This document shows positions 8,394 to 17,451 of a stretch of DNA of 59,236 nt, piece by piece. The position numbers and the translations under genes are program-made. The notes beneath the pieces are model-generated. The model worked only from the letters and a program-made list of their open reading frames with translations. It was not told the origin of the DNA and did not search any database. The stretch is from Deltaproteobacteria bacterium RBG_16_49_23 (lineage in GTDB: Bacteria; Desulfobacterota; BSN033; UBA1163), in the NCBI GenBank assembly GCA_001798855.1, contig MGQQ01000069.1, positions 1 to 59,236 of the forward strand. The letters run 5' to 3'. The first letter of the stretch is position 1. Each line of letters begins with the position of its first letter.

Positions 8394-11300
8394 ATGTCGC
8401 TTCGGACCAAGACCTCCCTTCTTCTTGCGTTCCTCATCATCGTGATCTCAAGTTTCGTCGCCTTCCGCTTCCTCCGTTTTCTTGAAGACTCTCTTAGAAA
8501 ATCAGTTTTTGACGGCTTGAAAAGCGTTTCCAGCGTCTCCTCGGAATCGGTCTCAAGAATTTTGGACGACACCCTGAATGACGCGGAGGCCATCGCTTCC
8601 TCTCTATCCAAAGAAGCGCTCGAGAAGAAAAATACCTCCGTCATTGAGGGACAGCTTAAGAAGATAGCAGAAATCTATCCAAAATTCGAAAATGGAATGT
8701 TCATCCACGACATGAAAGGGAACCTCTGGGCAGATTATCCTCCCCACCCCGAAACCAGAGGGGAAAACTTCGCCTTTCTTGAATATTTCAAAATAACCAT
8801 GGAGAAGCAGCAAGGCATTATCGGAGTTCCCTATCGATCGGCAAGAAACGCAGAACCGGTTTTGACCTTTACCGCCTTGTTGCGAGGATCTTCGAATCAG
8901 ATTCTGGGACTTCTGAGATGTTCTGCCCAGCTTCTCCATCCCGATGTTTTAGGCGGAATACGGAAGACGAAGATCGGCCAAACAGGGTATATTTATATTT
9001 TTGATAAAACCCGGCTGATGATTCTTCATCCGGAGGACAAAAGGATCTTACAAAGAGATATTCCCTCCGGCGCCAATAAATTACTGGATGCAGCCATAGA
9101 AGGATTTGAGGGAGTCGGTGAGACCGTGAATACAAGAGGCGTTCCCATGCTCCTCTCGTTAAAGAGTATTCGGGGGACCGACTGGATTCTCGGGGCCCAG
9201 GAGCCCAGAATTGAGGCGTTTGCCCCTATCAAAAAGGCGCGTACCCGGATGATGTGGGGCACGATGGCTGCTCTTCTGATCGCTGTTGGGATAGGAGCAT
9301 TGGCTGTCAGGAGACTGACCGAACCATTGGTGAAGCTTCGGAAAGTAGCCATGGGAATGGGTCAAGAGAGAGAAATCAAGGGAGATGAGTTTCGGAAGCA
9401 AAAGAAAGACCTGCAGGAGGAACTGAAAACAATGCAATCCTCCGATGAGATTGGCAATCTTGCAAAAGCTTTTAGCCAGATGTACGACAGATTGGATCAG
9501 GCATTCATGTCTCTTCAGGGGTCGCTAAGGGATTGGGAACGGACATTTGATTCTGTCGCAGACCCAATCTTTATCCTTGACAGAAATAATCGTATTTTGC
9601 GCCTAAATCATGCAGCAGCGCATCTCCTTAAAAAGAAACCTCAGGAAGTCCTGGGAGAGACATGTTATAGATTAATTCATGGAACCGAAGCGCCGCCTGA
9701 TTTCTGCCCTCATGAGATCACTCTCAAAACAGGAAAACCTGCCAAGGCAGAGGTGGAAGAGCCCTATTTGGGAGGTATTTTTGAAATAGCGACGACGCCC
9801 ATTGTTGATGAGGCAGGCCAGGTTATTGGCTCTGTTCATGTGACCAGAGATATTACAGAACGAAAAAGGGCTGAGATTAAGCTCCAGGAGAGTGAAGAAC
9901 GGTACCGGATATTGGCGGAAACAGCACACGATATGATCTTCATCATCGATCGTAAAGGTTATGTGCAATATGTAAATCATTTTGCGGCCAGCCAGTTTCG
10001 CACCCTTCCGGAGCAGATCATCGGAAAGTTACAGGAAGAATTGTTTCCACATGAAATTGCCAAACGACAAAAAGCGAATCTTCAGAAAGTTTTTGAGACC
10101 GGGAAGCCTTTCTATGGTGAGAATAAAATCCAGTTTCCGAACGGGGAAGTATGGCTGGGGACCTGGTTAACCCCCATTGCGAAGGAGTCCGAAGACGTGG
10201 GGGCTGTTCTGGGCATATCACGCGATATCACCGAACGGAAGCGAATGGAGGAAGCCCTTCAGTTATCGGAAGAGAAGTACCGTTCCGTGGTAGCTAATGC
10301 GAACGATGCCATCTTCATTGCCCAGGATGGAATGATCAAATTCCCAAATCCGAGCGCCCTCGATATAACCGGGATCTCCGCCGAGGAATACGCCACCACC
10401 CCCTTCATCAATCTAATCCATCCTGAGGATAGGGAGATGGTGATCGAGAGGCATAAACAGAGGCTCAATGGGGAGGAAGTTCAAAATAACTATTCTTTCC
10501 GAATACTCAATAAAGCCGGTGAAGAATTATGGGTCCAACTCAATGCGGTTCTTATCAAATGGGAAGAGAGACCCGCTGTCCTCTGTTTCATGAGGGATAT
10601 CACTCCCCAGAGAAGGCTGGAGGCCCAATTTCAGCAGGCGCAGAAGATGGAGGCCGTGGGCACCCTCGCCGGCGGCATTGCTCATGATTTTAATAATCTC
10701 CTTCAGACAGTTTTGGGCTACGCCGAAATTCTGCTTCATGAGGAAGTGGGAAAATCCATCTCCCAGGAGCTCCAGCAAATCAAACGTGCAGCCCAGAGAG
10801 GGGCTGAGCTGACTCAGCAGATCCTCACCTTCGGCCGGAAGGTTCAGAGCAAGTTGAGACCGGTGGATCTGAACATAGAGGTGAGACAGGTTCAGAAGCT
10901 TCTTCAGAGAACCATTCCTAAAATGATTCATGTTGAGCTCCGGCTGACAGACGACTTAGGGGTGATCAACGCCGATCCGGCTCAAATGGAACAAATCCTC
11001 ATGAACCTGTCTGTCAATGCAAAGGATGCCATGCCAGAGGGGGGTAAATTAATCATCGGTACAAAAAATATTTTTCTGGATGAATCCTATTGCAGCGGGA
11101 ACCTGGAAGCCCATCCCGGGGAGCATGTCCTTTTAACCGTTTCTGACACCGGCCATGGCATGAAAAAAGAAACACTCGAGCATATCTTTGAACCCTTCTA
11201 CACCACCAAAGGAGTTGGAAAAGGAACGGGGCTTGGTCTTGCCATGGTCTATGGGATTGTGAAGAGCCATGGAGGGCACATCCAGTGCTTCAGTCAACCG

Positions 11301-11759
11301 GGCAAAGGCACGACCTTTTCGGTCTACTTCCCTGTCATTGAAGACAGAATTACGATAGAGGGTCCAGTAGAAGAAAAAATACTGGTGGGAGGGAAGGAGA
11401 CGATTTTATTAGTGGACGATGAAAAGCCGATTCAGGAATTGGGTGAGCGAATCCTTCTCAGATCGGGCTATACCGTGCTTAAGGCTTCTGATGGGGAGAG
11501 CGCCCTGGAGATTTACCGGAGAGGGGATGAAAGGATAGATTTAGTCATTTTAGATTTGATCATGCCAGGGATGGGCGGAAAGAAGTGTCTGGAAAAAATC
11601 CTTGAGATTAATCCGAAGGCAAAGGTCGTGATTGCCAGCGGTTACTCCCCTGATGTCACTTCAGACAATCCGATTGAAACAGGAGCAAAGGCATTTGTTC
11701 CTAAACCTTTTAATATCAACCAGATGCTCCAGGTGGTCCGGAAAGTGCTGGATGAGTGA
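8394..11759 (+). CDS. Hybrid PAS sensor histidine kinase with receiver domain
   Basis: The 1121-residue inner-membrane protein has, in order, a transmembrane helix (about 9-28), an extracytoplasmic dCache-like sensor (30-285), a second helix (289-308), a HAMP segment, three PAS domains (about 385-500, 500-625, 625-745), a phosphoacceptor region with His764 in GGIAHDFNNLL, an ATPase domain (DTGHGM, TTKGVGKGTGLGLA) and a C-terminal receiver with Asp1054 in VILDLIMPGMGG. The first PAS has an unusual CPH insertion (PDFCPHEITLKTG). No response regulator gene adjoins, so the output partner is unknown. Confidence 0.9.
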   Translation: MSLRTKTSLLLAFLIIVISSFVAFRFLRFLEDSLRKSVFDGLKSVSSVSSESVSRILDDTLNDAEAIASSLSKEALEKKNTSVIEGQLKKIAEIYPKFENGMFIHDMKGNLWADYPPHPETRGENFAFLEYFKITMEKQQGIIGVPYRSARNAEPVLTFTALLRGSSNQILGLLRCSAQLLHPDVLGGIRKTKIGQTGYIYIFDKTRLMILHPEDKRILQRDIPSGANKLLDAAIEGFEGVGETVNTRGVPMLLSLKSIRGTDWILGAQEPRIEAFAPIKKARTRMMWGTMAALLIAVGIGALAVRRLTEPLVKLRKVAMGMGQEREIKGDEFRKQKKDLQEELKTMQSSDEIGNLAKAFSQMYDRLDQAFMSLQGSLRDWERTFDSVADPIFILDRNNRILRLNHAAAHLLKKKPQEVLGETCYRLIHGTEAPPDFCPHEITLKTGKPAKAEVEEPYLGGIFEIATTPIVDEAGQVIGSVHVTRDITERKRAEIKLQESEERYRILAETAHDMIFIIDRKGYVQYVNHFAASQFRTLPEQIIGKLQEELFPHEIAKRQKANLQKVFETGKPFYGENKIQFPNGEVWLGTWLTPIAKESEDVGAVLGISRDITERKRMEEALQLSEEKYRSVVANANDAIFIAQDGMIKFPNPSALDITGISAEEYATTPFINLIHPEDREMVIERHKQRLNGEEVQNNYSFRILNKAGEELWVQLNAVLIKWEERPAVLCFMRDITPQRRLEAQFQQAQKMEAVGTLAGGIAHDFNNLLQTVLGYAEILLHEEVGKSISQELQQIKRAAQRGAELTQQILTFGRKVQSKLRPVDLNIEVRQVQKLLQRTIPKMIHVELRLTDDLGVINADPAQMEQILMNLSVNAKDAMPEGGKLIIGTKNIFLDESYCSGNLEAHPGEHVLLTVSDTGHGMKKETLEHIFEPFYTTKGVGKGTGLGLAMVYGIVKSHGGHIQCFSQPGKGTTFSVYFPVIEDRITIEGPVEEKILVGGKETILLVDDEKPIQELGERILLRSGYTVLKASDGESALEIYRRGDERIDLVILDLIMPGMGGKKCLEKILEINPKAKVVIASGYSPDVTSDNPIETGAKAFVPKPFNINQMLQVVRKVLDE

Positions 11760-11931
11760 TCGTCTATCTATAATCCGAAGGATCGCCTTTCAATTCTCAA
11801 AATAACTGAAGCCGCCGATAATCCCACAGTTTTTGGTTCAAATAATATAAATGTATCCTTATACCCCTCTTTGGAAAAGAAGGGCAAGGAGAGATTTTCT
11901 CAACCCAATTTTAAAATCCCCCTTTATCCCC

Positions 11932-12230
11932 TTTGCCAAACTGATCCTTACCCATAAATAGGGGCGCTGGACACAAGGGGCACCCTGATAGATTCCCCCT
12001 CCCCCTCCTGACCTCCCCCTTGAAGGGGGAGGAACGTGGGGATTACCTTCCCTTTCATTAGGAGGAGCATAGCGATTACCCTCCCCTTCAGGGGGAGGGT
12101 TGGCCTGCCTGCCGGAGCCTCGGCGCAGGCAGGGGTGGGGGTGGGGTATGCCAAAACCTCAATTGCACCAGTCGTACGTTCCCTCCTTGTGTCCAGCCCC
12201 CCGACTTATGGGACACGGTTAGTTTGCAAA
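11932..12230. repeat. 299-bp inverted-repeat element (family B), copy 1
   Basis: The ends are inverted: TTTGCCAAACTGATCC with CCCATAA on the left, and CTTATGGGACACGG with AGTTTGCAAA on the right, followed inward by CGCTGGACACAAGG / CCTTGTGTCCAGCCCC. The core carries CCTCCCCCTTGAAGGGGGAG palindromes and a GCAGGCAGG motif. It looks inserted into another palindrome, since CCCCTTTATCCCC and AGGGGATAAAA flank it. Copies lie at 20298 and, within a gene, at 39940. No gene is inside. The rest of the gap 11760-12474 shows nothing codable. Confidence 0.75.
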
Positions 12231-12474
12231 AGGGGATAAAACCACCAATAACTGAGGGGGGATAGCCGCCGATAAATCCATATTGACCTTTTAGCTTCCA
12301 TTCCACATAATGACAAAAAAATGGCGAGCTTGATGAAGTCAACTCAAACGCAACTGCATCTACCCATCTCTGCATTCTGCGCTAATTCTCTGGTGTGAGG
12401 TGCGAAGCGCAGGGGGTGAGGTGAAACTAAAGCCTGGCACAGGTTAAAAAGGCTCAGGCCCTCCGCACAAGAAG

Positions 12475-12720
12475 GTGTCTATTCAAGACATGATCGCTGG
12501 GATTCGCGCCAAGTTCGACATCAGTGATGAGGAAGCGCTCTATATTAAACAGGTCACCGAGGAGAAGGCTGCCGATCCCGTTATCCGCAGCACCGTCCAC
12601 GCCCGTCGCGAGGACCTCGTTTACCTTTGTTGTTGGACCACATCATCTTCAATCGGAACAACTACTTCAGCTTCCTCGAAGCGGGACGCCTGTAATCATA
12701 CGTATTAAAGAGTTTCGGGG
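12475..12720 (+). pseudogene. Frameshifted gene remnant, possibly a restriction-type protein
   Basis: From a GTG at 12475 the frame reads SIQDMIAGIRAKFDISDEEA and VTEEKAADPVIRSTV, which looks like genuine protein, then turns to low-complexity sequence. Near 12630 another frame continues with protein-like LLLDHIIFNRNNYFSFLEAG before a stop. I read this as a decayed fragment, perhaps of a type I restriction subunit; the family call is weak. Confidence 0.35.
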
Positions 12721-12835
12721 TAAAACCTTCAAAATTCGATTAGGTACAAAGAGGTAGTAATCTACATATAAAGTTGGCCCTGTATTTTTTACATGGGATG
12801 GCGAGATAGGGTGATAAGGGATCAGGAGAAGAAAC

Positions 12836-13594
12836 TCATTTCGATGAACTTCGGCATAATGACGAAAATCGTGAGAAGAAAGAGACGAGTCGGTATTTCA
12901 AAATGTTTCTTCTCATTTTGACGATGGCGTGGGTAGGCGGAACTTCCTTCGGACAGACCTTCACACATTGGAAAACCGTATTGCATCCCCAAACCCCCTG
13001 ATGATGATTGACTGATTCAAGGATTTCCTTGTCCCTCCTGTCCCTTGGATCAAGCAAAAAACGGAAAGCCTTCGCCAAGATGGCCGGCCCAAAAAATAGG
13101 GCCTCCCTATTGAAGGCAGGGCAAACCCCAAAACAGATTCCGCAGAGGATACACTGAATATAAGGATCAACCGCTTTCCGTTCTTCCTCGGTCATGATAT
13201 GTTCGCGCTCGGGCATCACAGGCTTTCCATGAAGATAGGGCTCAATCTTCCTGAAGTGCTCAAAGAGGGGAGACATATCCACAATGAGATCCCGGATCAC
13301 AGGGAAGAAGGGAAGGGGTTCAATCAGTGTTGTTTCTTCTAACAGCCCCTCCACCGGAGTCCGGCAGGCCAGCGCCAGTTTACCATTGACCTTCATCCCG
13401 CAGGAGCCGCAGACCGCCCCCCGGCAGGAATAGCGGAAGAATAGCGTTGGATCCTGTTCATCCTGAATCTGCAGTAATGCCTCCAGGAGATTCATTCCTT
13501 TTTTCGTATCAACGTTGAAGGTTTCCGTCCAACGGGGCGGGTCCTTCTCAGGATTGTAACGTTTGATTTTCAATATTAAGGCGGATGTTTCCAT
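12836..13594 (-). CDS. sdhB: Succinate dehydrogenase/fumarate reductase iron-sulfur subunit
   Basis: The 252-residue protein has the [2Fe-2S] motif CRGAVCGSCGM with a later Cys (LACRTP), the [4Fe-4S] motif CILCGICFGVCP, and a second cysteine group GCNTVFQCVKVCP for the [3Fe-4S] and remaining ligands. It passes electrons between the flavoprotein and the membrane quinone site. It lies 36 bases behind sdhA in the order anchor-A-B. Whether the complex works as succinate dehydrogenase or fumarate reductase cannot be told from sequence. Confidence 0.9.
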   Translation of the reverse strand: METSALILKIKRYNPEKDPPRWTETFNVDTKKGMNLLEALLQIQDEQDPTLFFRYSCRGAVCGSCGMKVNGKLALACRTPVEGLLEETTLIEPLPFFPVIRDLIVDMSPLFEHFRKIEPYLHGKPVMPEREHIMTEEERKAVDPYIQCILCGICFGVCPAFNREALFFGPAILAKAFRFLLDPRDRRDKEILESVNHHQGVWGCNTVFQCVKVCPKEVPPTHAIVKMRRNILKYRLVSFFSRFSSLCRSSSK

Positions 13595-13630
13595 AATGAT
13601 TCGCTTCAGCCCTAAGCTTAACCATTCACT

Positions 13631-15376
13631 TTAATAGGTCCTTTCCTTCGGAGGATAGGTCGTAATCTTCACCTCTTTGTATTCGAGCCTGGCTCCCGCT
13701 GGTGTCTTGTAGGCAAAGGTGTGGCGAAGCCAATGCTCGTCATCCCGTTCCGGATAATCGGTTCGAAAATGGGAACCCCGGCTCTCTTTTCGGGCCAACG
13801 CGCCCTCCGTAATGACCTCTGCCACATGAAGCATCCCTTCCAGTTCAAGATACTGGATCCATTCATTATTAAAGGCGAGTCTTTTCTGTTTGATACCGAT
13901 CCTTCCAAACCTTTCCTTCAACTCTCTGATCTTTTCCTTTGCTGAGAGGAGATCTGATTCCCTCCGGAAAATTCCTACCTGATCGGTCATCAGGGCTTTC
14001 AACTCGTCTCTCAGGCGAAAACAGGGTTCCCCCTCTTTTCTTGAAGAGAGGTCATGAAGACCGGATTGAAATGCCGCGGATTGGTTTTGAAAGGCCAATG
14101 GATTGAAATCTCCTTTTTCCCCCTTTACCCCGTTAGAAATCATGCCCCTGGAATTTCTAACGGGGTTTACATTGGAAGCAGCCTTCCTTCCGGCCCTCGC
14201 CCCGAAGACCAGAGTTTCCAGAAGAGAATTTCCACCCAGGCGATTAGCCCCATGAACGCTGACGCAGGCGCATTCCCCGGCTGCATAAAGACCCGGGAGA
14301 GGAGTTTCTCCATCAACATTTGTTGGAATTCCTCCCATGGAGTAGTGCTGTGCAGGCTGAATCGGAATAGGGTTCAGGATGGGATCAATTCCTGCGAAAT
14401 CCATGGCGATCTGGCGAATTCCAGGAAGGCGATCCAATATTTTTTCCCTTCCTAAATGTCTGAGATCGAGATGGACATATTGACCTTCGAACCCTCCGCC
14501 TTCGTCAATCTCCCGCTGGGTTGCCCTGGCAACAATATCTCTGGGCCCGAGCTCCATCAGATGAGGAGCATAGCGTTCCATATAACGCTCACCCTTCACA
14601 TTGACCAGATATCCCCCCTCTCCCCTGGCTCCCTCTGTAATCAAAATATTCGTTCCAAATAGACTGGTGGGATGAAACTGGACGAATTCCATGTCTTCAA
14701 GAGGGAGGCCTGCCTGGTATGCCAGATAACAGCCCCTCCCCGTATTAATGATCGCATTGGTTGACCTGAGATAGATCCGGCCATATCCTCCGGTTGCAAG
14801 AATCGTCGCCTCTGCCTGAATGGGAACGGTCCTCTCCTCAAAGAGAGGAAAGGCAAGAATTCCAATACACCGGCCTTCGGCTACAACCAAAGAGAGGGCA
14901 TGCCATTCTTCATAAACAGGGATTCGAAGGCCTGTGACCTGTTCATAAAGGACATGAAGGAGATTATGACCGGTGCGATCGGCGGCATAGCAAGTCCGTG
15001 GAAAACCGGCGCCGCCAAAGGGCCTCTGAGCAATCTTTCCATCCTCTGTCCGGGAGAACAGGGTGCCCCAGCGTTCCATTTCAATGACCCGTTCCAGGCC
15101 CTCCCTGCACATGATCTCCACAACATCCTGGTCAGCGAGATAGTCACTCCCTTTAATCGTATCAAAGGAATGATTTTCCCAGGAATCGTTTACGGGGGCA
15201 GGGACATTGTCAAAAGCCGCATTGATCCCGCCCTGAGCAGCGACGGAGTGGGAACGGAGAGGGTGAACCTTAGAGAGAATAGCGACATCTCTGCCGGCCT
15301 TTTGGGCTTCGATGGCCGCCCTCAACCCTGCAAGCCCCCCGCCAATGATTAAAATGTCATGTGAGAGAATTTCCAC
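13631..15376 (-). CDS. sdhA: Succinate dehydrogenase/fumarate reductase flavoprotein subunit, with an in-frame repeat
   Basis: The 581-residue protein has the FAD-binding GGGLAGLRAAIEA, the flavin-linking HSVAAQGGINAA, the active-site region HPTSLFGTNILITEGARGEG, and GANRLGGNSLLE near the end of the FAD domain. Residues about 404-417 read NPVRNSRGMISNGV and are encoded by a palindromic repeat that also occurs outside genes at 4254. The insertion falls in the variable linker after GARAGRKAASN, just before the helical domain, and keeps the frame. Catalytic motifs are otherwise complete. Confidence 0.92.
   Translation of the reverse strand: MEILSHDILIIGGGLAGLRAAIEAQKAGRDVAILSKVHPLRSHSVAAQGGINAAFDNVPAPVNDSWENHSFDTIKGSDYLADQDVVEIMCREGLERVIEMERWGTLFSRTEDGKIAQRPFGGAGFPRTCYAADRTGHNLLHVLYEQVTGLRIPVYEEWHALSLVVAEGRCIGILAFPLFEERTVPIQAEATILATGGYGRIYLRSTNAIINTGRGCYLAYQAGLPLEDMEFVQFHPTSLFGTNILITEGARGEGGYLVNVKGERYMERYAPHLMELGPRDIVARATQREIDEGGGFEGQYVHLDLRHLGREKILDRLPGIRQIAMDFAGIDPILNPIPIQPAQHYSMGGIPTNVDGETPLPGLYAAGECACVSVHGANRLGGNSLLETLVFGARAGRKAASNVNPVRNSRGMISNGVKGEKGDFNPLAFQNQSAAFQSGLHDLSSRKEGEPCFRLRDELKALMTDQVGIFRRESDLLSAKEKIRELKERFGRIGIKQKRLAFNNEWIQYLELEGMLHVAEVITEGALARKESRGSHFRTDYPERDDEHWLRHTFAYKTPAGARLEYKEVKITTYPPKERTY
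14127..14167. repeat. CCCCGTTAGAAAT palindrome inside sdhA
   Basis: The arms CCCCGTTAGAAAT and ATTTCTAACGGGG lie within the coding frame of sdhA without stop or frameshift. The same repeat is intergenic at 4254-4293. Confidence 0.85.
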
Positions 15377-15451
15377 GTAATCCTTTAGAAGGATCCCTTC
15401 CTTGCGATGATAATCCCCAGTTACGAAGGATAAATACTTTACCGAATATGT

Positions 15452-15502
15452 AACTCAGGGCTTTAGCCCTGAAATATCAGCCCTGAAGGGCTGAGCTACG
15501 AA
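15452..15502. repeat. Double palindrome, CAGGGCTTTAGCCCTG
   Basis: Two adjacent hairpins (CAGGGCTTTAGCCCTG and CAGCCCTGAAGGGCTG) are bounded by GTAACTCAG and CTGAGCTAC. They sit between the membrane-anchor gene and sdhA, where a second anchor gene is normally found. Confidence 0.7.
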
Positions 15503-15552
15503 TTATAGCACACTCAAACAAATCATAACCGAGGGGATACGTTGAATGTTCG

Positions 15553-15852
15553 TCAAAAAAAGTAAAAGTATGAGATAGCAAACAACCCGACGCCCATTAT
15601 GGTAAAGACCCAGAAGAGGAGGTTTTCCTTTTTCACCATTCCTAAGTCGATTAAAAAGAGCCGAAGCCCGTAAAAGGCGTGAAAGATAACGAGAAAGAGG
15701 AGAAAAAAATCGAAGGTTTGATTTACGTGAAGAGCGGAGAGCCAGGATGGTCCGCCAATCTTTCCTGTGGCGGCATAACCGGAGAGGATTTTAAATCCCA
15801 CCAGGATAAGGAGCAATGGGCCGCTAAAACGGATGAAATAGTAAGGAAACAT
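15553..15852 (-). CDS. Short succinate dehydrogenase/fumarate reductase membrane anchor
   Basis: The 99-residue protein has three predicted membrane helices (about 5-27, 46-70, 79-98). RFSGPLLLI near the start and HAFYGLRLFLIDLG in the second helix match the SdhC/SdhD cytochrome b anchor, with His as a possible haem ligand. A stop codon lies two codons upstream, so it cannot begin earlier. Most SDH complexes have two such anchors or one five-helix anchor; no second gene is visible here. No clear ribosome site was found. Confidence 0.75.
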   Translation of the reverse strand: MFPYYFIRFSGPLLLILVGFKILSGYAATGKIGGPSWLSALHVNQTFDFFLLFLVIFHAFYGLRLFLIDLGMVKKENLLFWVFTIMGVGLFAISYFYFF

Positions 15853-15963
15853 AGCTTAAAAACCAATGAACATTTATCAATGGTCAATGACCAAGGCGCA
15901 ATGGAAAAAAGTAATATGAAATGCTAATTGGAAATTGATAATTGACCATTGTCCATTGATCTT

Positions 15964-16434
15964 TTATTTACCGAGTGTGGCTTTTTGGCGGAGTGGCTTC
16001 AATAAGAAGTCAAGGGCATCAAGGATATTTGTCACCACAAGGTCAGCCCTCCTGAGGGCTTCTCCTGCCGCCGCCTCTTTGCCAATAATGCAGATACCGA
16101 GACCTGCCTCTTCAATCATCACCGCATCATCCGCACCGTTGCCGATGGAAACCGTTTTGCCGGGGCCAAGTTGACGCAATAGATCGAGCTTCTGCCGGGA
16201 GGCCTCACTTTCAGCTACATAGACGATTTCCGCATTAACCTTTCTCAATCTTTCTTCTACCAACGTTTTCTCTCCGGTTGTAAAAACGAATAGTTTTGTC
16301 CGTTTGGAGAGGAGGTTGATCTTGTCTTTTGCCTTTGGATGGACTCGTCCATCCAAAGCGAGTGTCCCTTCAAAATCAATAAGGATAAATTCAATTTTCA
16401 GGGGAGCCTGCCCGGGTCTCAGAATTGTGATCAT
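15964..16434 (-). CDS. Small HAD-superfamily protein
   Basis: The 156-residue protein has HAD motif I as DFEGTLA, motif III with lysine near EERLRKVNAEIV, and motif IV as GNGADD. In motif I the usual second Asp of DxDxT is Glu. It lacks a cap domain. It resembles short soluble HAD proteins likened to the P-domain of P-type ATPases; the substrate is unknown. It is followed on the same strand by nothing obviously related. Confidence 0.7.
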   Translation of the reverse strand: MITILRPGQAPLKIEFILIDFEGTLALDGRVHPKAKDKINLLSKRTKLFVFTTGEKTLVEERLRKVNAEIVYVAESEASRQKLDLLRQLGPGKTVSIGNGADDAVMIEEAGLGICIIGKEAAAGEALRRADLVVTNILDALDFLLKPLRQKATLGK

Positions 16435-16440
16435 TTTATA

Positions 16441-16625
16441 TTATCCAAATCCCCCATCCCCCTCTCTCCGAGCCAGAGGCTCTCCAAGCCGGCGGCCTGA
16501 CCTCCCCCTTGAAGGGGGAGGAATCATGCAAAGCGCATGGCTATTTCCCTCCCCTTCAGCCTGCCTGCGCGAAGCCGCTTCGGCGAAGGCAGGGGGGAGG
16601 GGAGGGGTGGGGGTGGGGTATGCTA
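16441..16625. repeat. Palindromic repeat cluster, family B core without ends
   Basis: The stretch carries CCTCCCCCTTGAAGGGGGAG, the GCCTGCCTGCGCGAAGC / CTTCGGCGAAGGCAGG palindrome and GGGGTGGGGGTGGGG, as in the element at 20298, but lacks the TTTGGCAAACT termini. Confidence 0.7.
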
Positions 16626-16649
16626 AAGCCTCAACCTACACCCTTGAGG

Positions 16650-17393
16650 CTATTTATGAAAAGCACGTTGCCGCATCACTTCATAAAGAATCATTCCTCC
16701 TGAGACGGAGGCATTGAAGGAAGATACAGGACCCTTCATCGGGATCGAGAAGAGGCGATCGCACTTCTTCTTGACCAGAGGCCTGATCCCTTTTCCCTCG
16801 GCGCCGATGACGATCGCGAGATCGATATTGAGATCGAGATCGTAGATCAGATCCTTTCCCTCCCCCGAAGAGCCGTAGACCCAGATTCCCTCTTTTTTCA
16901 GGCGGTCGATTGTCATCGCAATATTGACAACCCGGACAACGGGCATATGGGCAGCCGCTCCTGCAGAGGCTTTGATCACGACAGGAGTGATCCCAACCGC
17001 CCTGTCTTTTGGGATGATGATCCCCTGGACTCCGCATCCCAGGGCAGTGCGGATAAGGGATCCGAAGTTTTGCGGATCCTGAATCCCATCGAGGATGAGA
17101 AAGAGGGCTTTTGTCTCTTCTTTTTTGGGCCGGACGAGCATCTCTTCCAAACCCGCATAGAAAGTTTCCTCGACAATTCCGATGATGTTCTGATGGAGAC
17201 CTCCTCCGGCCATCTTTCCAAGGGCTTCCTTATCCGTAAAGGTTAGAGGAATATTCCTTTTCTGAGCGAGGTCGAGAATGGATTGAAGGGAAGGGGAGGG
17301 ATTCCGGGCAGAAACCAAAATCTTCTGAAAGCGGAGGGAAGGTGATGTTAATGCCTCCCTGACAGGATGGATGCCGTAAATGATCTGAGACAT
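16650..17393 (-). CDS. rlmB: 23S rRNA (guanosine-2'-O)-methyltransferase RlmB
   Basis: The 247-residue SpoU-family enzyme starts IIYGIHPVREAL, the substrate-binding domain, and ends in the knotted SAM domain with LDGIQDPQNFGSLIRTA, IGAEGKGI and IPMKGPVSSFNASVSGG, the three SpoU motifs. It 2'-O-methylates a conserved G of 23S rRNA. Length and motifs are normal. It lies between repeat clusters and 58 bases downstream of pyrF. Confidence 0.92.
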   Translation of the reverse strand: MSQIIYGIHPVREALTSPSLRFQKILVSARNPSPSLQSILDLAQKRNIPLTFTDKEALGKMAGGGLHQNIIGIVEETFYAGLEEMLVRPKKEETKALFLILDGIQDPQNFGSLIRTALGCGVQGIIIPKDRAVGITPVVIKASAGAAAHMPVVRVVNIAMTIDRLKKEGIWVYGSSGEGKDLIYDLDLNIDLAIVIGAEGKGIRPLVKKKCDRLFSIPMKGPVSSFNASVSGGMILYEVMRQRAFHK

Positions 17394-17395
17394 TC

Positions 17396-17450
17396 CCCCT
17401 CACCCTTCCCCTCTCCCCATCGGGGAGAGGGATGGGGTGAGGGGGATTCG
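17396..17450. repeat. Palindromic repeat, CCCTCACCC...GGGTGAGGG
   Basis: The arms CCCCTCACCCTTCCCCTCTC and GAGAGGGATGGGGTGAGGG form a long stem between pyrF and rlmB. Confidence 0.8.
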
Positions 17451-17451
17451 A

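Noticed and set aside
12524-12757. A 77-codon frame overlapping the remnant at 12475
   Set aside because: It has arginine-rich, low-complexity sequence and overlaps a frame that looks more like protein.
15964-16434. HAD protein as a broken P-type ATPase
   Set aside because: It has its own start, all core motifs in the right order and no membrane helices; stand-alone proteins of this size are known.
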